A stretch of 12,265 nucleotides of DNA from an uncultured Clostridia bacterium (GTDB taxonomy: Bacteria; Bacillota; Clostridia; Oscillospirales; Ruminococcaceae), in the NCBI GenBank assembly GCA_947302065.1, contig CAMYUO010000016.1, forward strand, positions 1-12,265. The letters are read 5' to 3'. The notes beneath the pieces are model-generated. The model was not told the DNA's origin. It saw only the letters and a list, made by a program, of their open reading frames with translations, and did not search any database. Of this stretch, positions 9,401 through 12,265 are shown piece after piece (position 1 is the first letter of the stretch; each line of letters starts with the position of its first letter). The translations under genes were made by a program, and so were the position numbers.

Positions 9401-9522
9401 TCCAGCTTTCACTGCAGGCAGGAATGAACGCACATCTGAACAAGCCTGTTGAGGCTGACCACCTTATACGCATTCTCGGAGAGCTTATCTATGAATCCGA
9501 GCAGAAGATCACGGGGAAATAA
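6403..9522 (+). CDS. 7-TM PAS-PAS hybrid sensor kinase with degenerate ATPase domain and two receivers (probable pseudokinase)
   Basis: The protein has 1039 residues. About seven membrane helices (residues 5-219) form an unassigned sensor module. PAS 1 (about 243-355) and PAS 2 (about 375-505) follow, then HisKA with His536 in MSHEIRTP. The HATPase_c-like region (about 630-745) keeps its overall length and its Asp687. Key ATP contacts are lost: N-box asparagines are replaced by Arg650 and Lys654, the G1 box reads DTGLE (687-691), and the G2 box reads GRELD (711-715). Autophosphorylation is therefore unlikely. Both receivers look functional: REC1 has Asp773/774, phospho-acceptor Asp822, a Thr in MTAY and a Lys in EKPL; REC2 has Asp914, phospho-acceptor Asp960, a Thr in LTAN and a Lys in NKP. 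The start ATG has AGAGGGA (6390-6396) six bases upstream. The HisKA domain is very like that of the permease-kinase, so heterodimer formation or cross-phosphorylation is plausible. The domain calls are strong; loss of activity is inferred from motifs. Confidence 0.88.
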   Translation: MYYSAIGVLAILILLIVNWDVLHKSQVYDKPAWIVYRRFLFAVVAYYVTDVLWGVLEYKKLSTALFVDTTVYFMAMAVGLSFWAEYTVAYLNEKNNTFGKALVYSGRIAAALIICLNIANIFVPVLFTVDSKSVYTAMPLRYVVLASQILLLLIISFHSLTSMFHTGFRAKNNRRFRILASFGLIMALCLFVQLWFPYLPIYSIAYMLGTCLLHAFVANDEKEEYERELQEAGKVSEMRDRLFAVLDNMPGMTFTKDAQTGRYLACNQAFADYAHKKDPDSVLGLTDADMFDAETAAHFVEADRIALSLSKPYIFHEDVLDANGNPRQLQTTKLRYKDTMGRACVLGMCQDVTDLVSVQHEQAMTKEAYESAVNQGLMYNHIAQTLARDYTEMFYVNTDTEEFTQYRKGDDGGEFTEVRRGWHFFSDIKTELSEGAYPDDKDTLLLALNRKRLMKALRRKNTFDMSYRRTIHGKPVYFSMKISKMENDEQFIIIVFMDVDAQIREAMAKNEALSDALSSAEAANRSKMTFLAGMSHEIRTPINAIIGLDTLALKKQDLDDSTRDYLKKIGDSAHDLLSIINNVLNMSRIESGREFLHSNEFSLGSMLGQIGTQIEPKFAEKGVSFESSIPGETDDHYIGDDARLREVLIRILTKLIGSAERSGCITLTAEKTAEYKDQATLRFCIKDTGLEIGRENIPTMFDELSQQGGAGRELDLAVTKKIVELMNGTINVESGKDIGTVFTIMVTLHKGSGKEKARKGELDTNALFILIVDDNPIEAQHAEMVLEDAGIRADICTNGSEALRKMQIQHAQGKPYNMVLMDWSMPGMNGTETSEEILRLYGKESIVVAMTAYNWDDIRDEARSVGVQDYIEKPLHTASIIEDLKRIAHRSDMAVLLESKKARLEGRRILLAEDVDINAEIMTDMLDMENIKADRAENGKIAVELFEKSTAGIYSAILMDVRMPQMDGLEAAKAIRAMDREDAKRIPIIALTANAFDEDIQLSLQAGMNAHLNKPVEADHLIRILGELIYESEQKITGK

Positions 9523-9555
9523 GGTCTGCACGGCAGATAGATTTTACACAACAAA

Positions 9556-9594
9556 AAAGGGAGCTGCTGCACGAAAAATGCGGCGGCTCCTTTT
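9556..9594 (+). terminator. Intrinsic terminator after the three-sensor operon
   Basis: GGAGCTGCTGCA (9560-9571) pairs fully, counting two G-U pairs, with TGCGGCGGCTCC (9579-9590) around a seven-base loop. A-run bases before the stem extend the pairing into a TTTT run (9591-9594). It lies 33 bp after the stop of the 7-TM sensor and just before the next promoter. The U-tract is short, so termination may be partial. Confidence 0.8.
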
Positions 9595-9608
9595 GTCCGG
9601 GCGGTATA

Positions 9609-9637
9609 TTGCAAAAAGAGAATAAATGTGTTATAAT
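9609..9637 (+). promoter_or_regulatory. Sigma-A type extended -10 promoter for the phosphatase-STAS operon
   Basis: A -35-like TTGCAA (9609-9614) is separated by 17 bases from a perfect TATAAT (9632-9637). A TG at 9629-9630 gives an extended -10. Transcription should start near 9644, giving a leader of about 32 nt before GTG 9676. It follows directly after the terminator of the preceding operon. No alternative-sigma promoter motif was recognised. Confidence 0.75.
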
Positions 9638-9662
9638 TATTGCGAATTATCATGAAAGCAAA

Positions 9663-9668
9663 AGGGGG
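9663..9668 (+). promoter_or_regulatory. Ribosome binding site supporting the GTG 9676 start
   Basis: AGGGGG sits seven bases before GTG 9676. The longer in-frame option, TTG 9640, has no purine-rich site and lies at or upstream of the predicted transcription start, so it is very unlikely to be used. Confidence 0.75.
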
Positions 9669-9675
9669 TCAGTGC

Positions 9676-11424
9676 GTGAAGAAAGAAAACAAATACAGAT
9701 TCAGGCGGCTGTACTTCCAGATAAGTATGATAACAATACCGCTTTTTCTTATCATCGCCGGTGTTATTGCGTGGATAGTTTACAACAGCACGCTCAGAGG
9801 TTTCCTTGAGGCGCAGAACTCGCTGATGAGCCACCAACTCGAACTGATACTCGGCGACACTTGTTACACGACAGACTCGTTCACGAAGGAAAGAGTTGAC
9901 TGGTATTTTGACAAGATAGAAGAATACTCGGCTAAGCTGCTTGAAGAAGACAAGAATGAGGACAAGCAGGCGATGGAGAATTTCAAGCAGACGGACAAGG
10001 GCACTGTTGAGGAGATAGAAAAGCTGCCGAAAGACCTGCAATTCTCGCTGACAAGGGAATTTTACGAGACGATATTCATGACGATGGTCAAAAGCTATCT
10101 TGATTATGGTCCGAAAAGGCTGTTTGTTATAGACACAGCGGATAATTACAAGACAAAGGTGATATGCGACTTTGTCGATTCGGGTCCGCTGCAGCTCGGT
10201 GATGAGCTGGGCATTGACCTTTCACAGCACCCGAAGCTCAAAAAGATAATCGACAGCGAGGACAGTTCGGGCAACATAGTCTTTGAGCTGTCACACACTT
10301 TCCCGGATGAAGGCAGCTATTACATCGGGTATCTGCCGCTTGTTTACCAAGGTGAAACGAGGGCGGTCATCGGTGTCGTTTATGACTGGAACGAGTTCAA
10401 CGATGCGCTGCACCTTACGATAATAAAAACGATGATAATATGTGCGGGTGCACTGGTCATTTTCCTTGCGCTGCTGCAGATAATCATTTACCGCCGTGCG
10501 ACTGCGCCTGTTACGGCGATACAGGAAACGGTGCGTGAATACAAGCAGGACAAGGACAGCGAAAAGGTCGTTTCGGCGATGGGACGGATAAAGGTCAGAA
10601 ACGAGCTGGGTCTGCTTTCGCAGGACATATCAGAGCTTGCAAAGGAAATTGATTATTACACAGCCGAGAACGTGCGGCTGGCGGCAGAAAAGGAAAGAGT
10701 TGCGGCAGAGCTCGACATGGCGAAAAAGATACAGGCCGATCAGCTGCCGAGCGATTTCCCCGACCGCAAGGAGTTTGACATTTACGCATCAATGACACCT
10801 GCAAAAGAGGTCGGCGGTGATTTCTACGACCTGTTCTTTGTTGATGACGACCATCTTGCGCTCGTTATCGCAGATGTTTCGGGCAAGGGAGTTCCTGCGG
10901 CGCTGTTCATGATGATGTCCAAAAACATAATCCACAATCTCGCTTCGATGGGACTTTCGCCGAAAGAGGTCATTGAGAGTGCGAACAGGACTATCTGTGC
11001 AAACAACAAGCAGAGAATGTTCGTCACGGTATGGCTGGGCATTCTTGAGATATCAACGGGCAGGGTGACTGCGGTGAACGCAGGGCACGAGATACCGATG
11101 ATATGCAAGCCGGGCGGAGAGTTTGAGCTGTTTGAAGAACCGCACGGCGTAATGGTCGGGGTGTTCTCAAAGGCGGAATATGAGCAGTACGAGTTCGTGC
11201 TGAAAAAGGGCGGTTCGCTGTTCGTTTACACAGACGGTGTGGCGGAGGCGACAAATGCAAGCGATGAGATGTTCCGCACAGACAGGCTGCTCACGGCGCT
11301 CAACGAGCACAAGGGCGGCACGCAGAAGCAGCTGCTGGAGAGCGTACAGCGTGAGGTCGAGCGTTTTGCGGGCGATGCAGAACAGTCCGACGACCTGACG
11401 ATGCTGGGAATAACGATACACTGA
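9676..11424 (+). CDS. Membrane-bound PP2C (SpoIIE/RsbU-type) serine phosphatase with HAMP domain
   Basis: From GTG 9676 the protein has 582 residues. A membrane helix (about 12-37) and a second one (about 249-274) enclose an extracellular domain of about 210 residues, Cache-like in layout but not firmly assigned. A HAMP domain follows (about 275-325, beginning ATAPVTAI), then a coiled coil leading into AKKIQADQLP, the usual linker of RsbU-like phosphatases. The PP2C domain (about 360-580) has the metal-binding aspartates: Asp382 in GGDFYD, Asp400 in IADVSGKG, Asp520 in YTDGVAEA and Asp572/573 in SDDLTML. Such enzymes dephosphorylate a STAS anti-anti-sigma factor, and one is encoded 17 bp downstream, so that product is the likely substrate. 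The pair has its own promoter and terminator. The external signal is unknown. Neither an anti-sigma kinase nor a sigma factor is encoded nearby. Confidence 0.9.
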   Translation: MKKENKYRFRRLYFQISMITIPLFLIIAGVIAWIVYNSTLRGFLEAQNSLMSHQLELILGDTCYTTDSFTKERVDWYFDKIEEYSAKLLEEDKNEDKQAMENFKQTDKGTVEEIEKLPKDLQFSLTREFYETIFMTMVKSYLDYGPKRLFVIDTADNYKTKVICDFVDSGPLQLGDELGIDLSQHPKLKKIIDSEDSSGNIVFELSHTFPDEGSYYIGYLPLVYQGETRAVIGVVYDWNEFNDALHLTIIKTMIICAGALVIFLALLQIIIYRRATAPVTAIQETVREYKQDKDSEKVVSAMGRIKVRNELGLLSQDISELAKEIDYYTAENVRLAAEKERVAAELDMAKKIQADQLPSDFPDRKEFDIYASMTPAKEVGGDFYDLFFVDDDHLALVIADVSGKGVPAALFMMMSKNIIHNLASMGLSPKEVIESANRTICANNKQRMFVTVWLGILEISTGRVTAVNAGHEIPMICKPGGEFELFEEPHGVMVGVFSKAEYEQYEFVLKKGGSLFVYTDGVAEATNASDEMFRTDRLLTALNEHKGGTQKQLLESVQREVERFAGDAEQSDDLTMLGITIH

Positions 11425-11441
11425 CATACAGGAGGACGAAT

Positions 11442-11741
11442 ATGGATATCAAAATGCTGAAGTTCAAAAACAAACTGACTGTTGAGCTTGACGGCAAGCT
11501 CGATGCAAACTCGGCTCCCGAGCTTGAGGCAAAGATAGAGCCTGAGCTTAAAAACACGGACATTCTTATTTTCGACATGCAGAAGCTGACCTACATTTCG
11601 AGCGCAGGTCTGAGGGTGCTGGTATTTGCGCTGCAGACGCTCGATGCACACGGCGGCACGATGAGGATAGAAAACGCATCGGACGATGTAAAGCAGGTAT
11701 TCAGTCTGACGGGACTGCTGAAAGTGTTCGACATAAAGTAA
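11442..11741 (+). CDS. STAS-domain anti-anti-sigma factor (RsbV/SpoIIAA-like)
   Basis: This 99-residue protein is a single STAS domain of the usual size. Its hallmark is YISSAGLRVL, in which Ser53 or Ser54 is the expected phosphorylation site. In this family the unphosphorylated form binds an anti-sigma serine kinase and frees its sigma factor; the phosphorylated form does not. A strong AGGAGG (11430-11435) precedes the ATG by six bases. The gene is 17 bp after the PP2C phosphatase, and the transcript ends at the terminator just downstream, so the two genes form a signal-input pair. The partner kinase (RsbW/SpoIIAB type) is not in the window. SpoIIAA itself is less likely, since the spoIIA operon neighbours are absent; control of a general stress or other regulator is possible. 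Confidence 0.9.
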   Translation: MDIKMLKFKNKLTVELDGKLDANSAPELEAKIEPELKNTDILIFDMQKLTYISSAGLRVLVFALQTLDAHGGTMRIENASDDVKQVFSLTGLLKVFDIK

Positions 11742-11748
11742 AGGCACG

Positions 11749-11788
11749 GCACCTGTACCCTGTGAAAGTGGGTACGGGTGCTTTTTTT
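11749..11788 (+). terminator. Strong intrinsic terminator of the phosphatase-STAS operon
   Basis: GCACCTGTACCC (11749-11760) pairs with GGGTACGGGTGC (11770-11781) across 12 positions, one of them G-U, with a nine-base loop, followed by seven T (11782-11788). It starts seven bases after the STAS stop codon. Confidence 0.93.
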
Positions 11789-11801
11789 GCGCTGAAAATG
11801 C

Positions 11802-11837
11802 AAAAAGAAAAACGTCCGTAATGCCTACGAACGTTTT
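11802..11837 (-). terminator. Intrinsic terminator of the minus-strand small-peptide array
   Basis: The stem arms are 11826-11837 and 11809-11820 with a five-base loop. One position is C-A when read on the plus strand but a G-U pair when transcribed from the minus strand, which indicates the minus direction. On that strand the stem is followed by a U-rich tail (five U, C, five U). It lies 26 bases after the stop of the last peptide gene and converges with the plus-strand terminator. Confidence 0.82.
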
Positions 11838-11862
11838 GTTGTCATTTATTATATTTCCGATC

Positions 11863-11949
11863 TTATCTTTTGCTGATGAAGTGCATTGTTGTGATAGCAG
11901 CTGCCTCAAAGCCGAGGATAGCTGCTCCGATGATGATACCTGTGATCAT
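11863..11949 (-). CDS. Small hydrophobic peptide A (28 aa)
   Basis: The reading frame runs from ATG (11949-11947) to TAA (11865-11863). The peptide begins MITGIIIGAAILG, stays hydrophobic, and ends in a basic HFISKR tail. It could form one membrane-spanning or amphipathic helix and contains a GIIIG (GxxxG) helix-packing motif. An AAGGAG site (11964-11959) sits nine bases before this ATG; an ATG closer to it opens only a two-codon frame. The gene is the last of the array, followed by a minus-strand terminator. There is no double-glycine leader, signal peptidase site or known family that I can recognise. Roles to consider are a membrane-active peptide (leaderless bacteriocin, PSM-like or toxin) or a signal; none is proven. 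Confidence 0.72.
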   Translation of the reverse strand: MITGIIIGAAILGFEAAAITTMHFISKR

Positions 11950-11953
11950 TTCA

Positions 11954-12024
11954 TTTTTCTCCTTTTTTTATATGTTTGTTTTTATCTGGCAATAACGCGT
12001 ACAATAACTTGTGCCAGACCAATG
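11954..12024. repeat. Direct repeat, copy 1 (71 nt, 241-bp period)
   Basis: This segment matches 12195-12265 with a single mismatch (T at 11969 against G at 12210). It covers the ribosome binding site of peptide A, the spacer, and the 3' half of peptide B. It ends on the left at 11953/12194, where the sequences diverge. The right limit is unknown because the second copy meets the window edge. Confidence 0.9.
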
Positions 12025-12071
12025 ACACCCACTGTTCCGAGTAAGATTGCTGCTGCCGGTGTAATTATCAT
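11982..12071 (-). CDS. Small hydrophobic cationic peptide B (29 aa)
   Basis: The frame runs from ATG (12071-12069) to TAA (11984-11982). It begins MIITPAAAILLG and ends QVIVRVIAR, so it is a hydrophobic helix with two or three positive charges only at the C-terminal end. A perfect AAGGAGG (on the minus strand, within 12087-12080) lies eight bases upstream. Its 3' half, stop codon, downstream spacer and the next ribosome binding site are repeated almost exactly at the window edge, so a paralogue precedes it. The duplicated coding end is unchanged at the nucleotide level, consistent with recent copying. No known family is recognised. Membrane activity is the most natural guess from composition. 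Confidence 0.75.
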   Translation of the reverse strand: MIITPAAAILLGTVGVIGLAQVIVRVIAR

Positions 12072-12109
12072 TTTTGTTTCCTCCTTTCAAGTCGATTTGT
12101 TTTTATTTA

Positions 12110-12190
12110 TTAAAGCTTGCATACGAGATATATTGCCGTTGCTCCGAGAGCGACTGATGCGAGACCTGCGACTGCTAATGCTGCTATCAT
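12110..12190 (-). CDS. Small hydrophobic peptide C (26 aa)
   Basis: The frame runs from ATG (12190-12188) to TAA (12112-12110). It begins MIAALAVAGLASVALG and ends YLVCKL, rich in alanine with regularly spaced small residues and one cysteine near the end. AAAAAAGGAG (12209-12200) lies nine bases before the ATG. It takes the same place relative to the partial copy at the edge that peptide A takes relative to peptide B. Its sequence differs from A apart from the Met-Ile start, small-residue-rich helix and a Lys near the end. Function is unknown. Confidence 0.72.
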   Translation of the reverse strand: MIAALAVAGLASVALGATAIYLVCKL

Positions 12191-12194
12191 TTTC

Positions 12195-12265
12195 TTTTTC
12201 TCCTTTTTTGATATGTTTGTTTTTATCTGGCAATAACGCGTACAATAACTTGTGCCAGACCAATG
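12195..12265. repeat. Direct repeat, copy 2 (reaches window edge)
   Basis: This is the second copy of the repeat described at 11954-12024. It covers the ribosome binding site of peptide C and the 3' end of peptide D, in the same order and orientation. Confidence 0.9.
12223..12265 (-). CDS. Small hydrophobic peptide D, 3' end only (copy of peptide B)
   Basis: The last 13 codons and TAA (12225-12223) are identical to those of peptide B, ending VIVRVIAR. The gene continues past the right edge, so its N-terminus is not visible. It shows that the array holds at least four genes. Confidence 0.7.
   Translation of the reverse strand, partial: IGLAQVIVRVIAR

Noticed and set aside
9523..9640. Riboswitch or other structured leader between the sensor operon and the phosphatase gene
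   Set aside because: The only strong structure is the terminator hairpin before the promoter. The predicted leader after the transcription start is about 32 nt, too short for a riboswitch.
11226..11909. 227-codon minus-strand open frame covering the STAS gene, both terminators and part of peptide A
   Set aside because: It runs across two strong terminators and antisense to two well-supported genes, and it is in conflict with the peptide A frame, which has a proper ribosome binding site.
11863..11949. Fst/Ldr-type type I toxin identity for the peptides
   Set aside because: Length and hydrophobicity fit, but no family motif or antisense RNA promoter was recognised, so only a general membrane-peptide suggestion is kept.
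11954..12265. CRISPR array or insertion-sequence ends as an explanation of the direct repeats
   Set aside because: There are only two long copies at 241-bp spacing, they include coding sequence and ribosome binding sites, and they have no inverted ends or transposase; gene duplication explains them better.

Overview
The window looks like a chromosomal segment of an anaerobic Firmicute, most likely a Ruminococcus-type Clostridia. The reasons are multi-domain sensor proteins of the kind common in that group, strong AGGAGG ribosome binding sites, TTG and GTG starts, and compact intrinsic terminators. The genus is inferred from style only. The first 11.7 kb is one-strand (+) signalling DNA of moderate GC. 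The last 0.4 kb is AT-rich and reads on the minus strand.

Positions 1-51 may hold the tail of an upstream gene. From 86 to 9522 there are three very large sensor genes spaced 12-32 bp apart, which suggests one operon. The first (957 aa) fuses a complete APC-type amino-acid permease to a hybrid histidine kinase with a receiver. The second (1132 aa) is a membrane-anchored diguanylate cyclase with two extracellular solute-binding domains and three PAS-like domains. The third (1039 aa) is a 7-TM, two-PAS hybrid kinase with two receivers. Its ATP-binding domain has lost the N-box asparagine and the glycines of both G boxes, so it looks like a pseudokinase. The genes share modules: the kinase core of gene 1 resembles that of gene 3, and the PAS pair of gene 2 resembles that of gene 3. 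I infer a nutrient-sensing (probably amino-acid) system that feeds a phosphorelay and c-di-GMP. No Hpt protein or DNA-binding regulator is visible in the window.

A terminator (about 9556-9594) closes this operon. An extended -10 promoter (9609-9637) starts a second one. It encodes an RsbU-like membrane PP2C phosphatase (start best placed at GTG 9676) and a 99-aa STAS anti-anti-sigma factor, and ends at a strong terminator (11749-11788). This is a partner-switching pair without its anti-sigma kinase or sigma factor.

From 11801 to the right edge, the minus strand carries a tandem array of very short genes. Three are complete (28, 29 and 26 aa) and one is cut by the window edge. Each has its own Shine-Dalgarno site and encodes a hydrophobic, single-helix peptide beginning Met-Ile. 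A minus-strand terminator ends the array. A 71-nt near-exact repeat with a 241-bp period shows that the array grew by duplication and continues beyond the window. This array is the most likely candidate for an undescribed system here.
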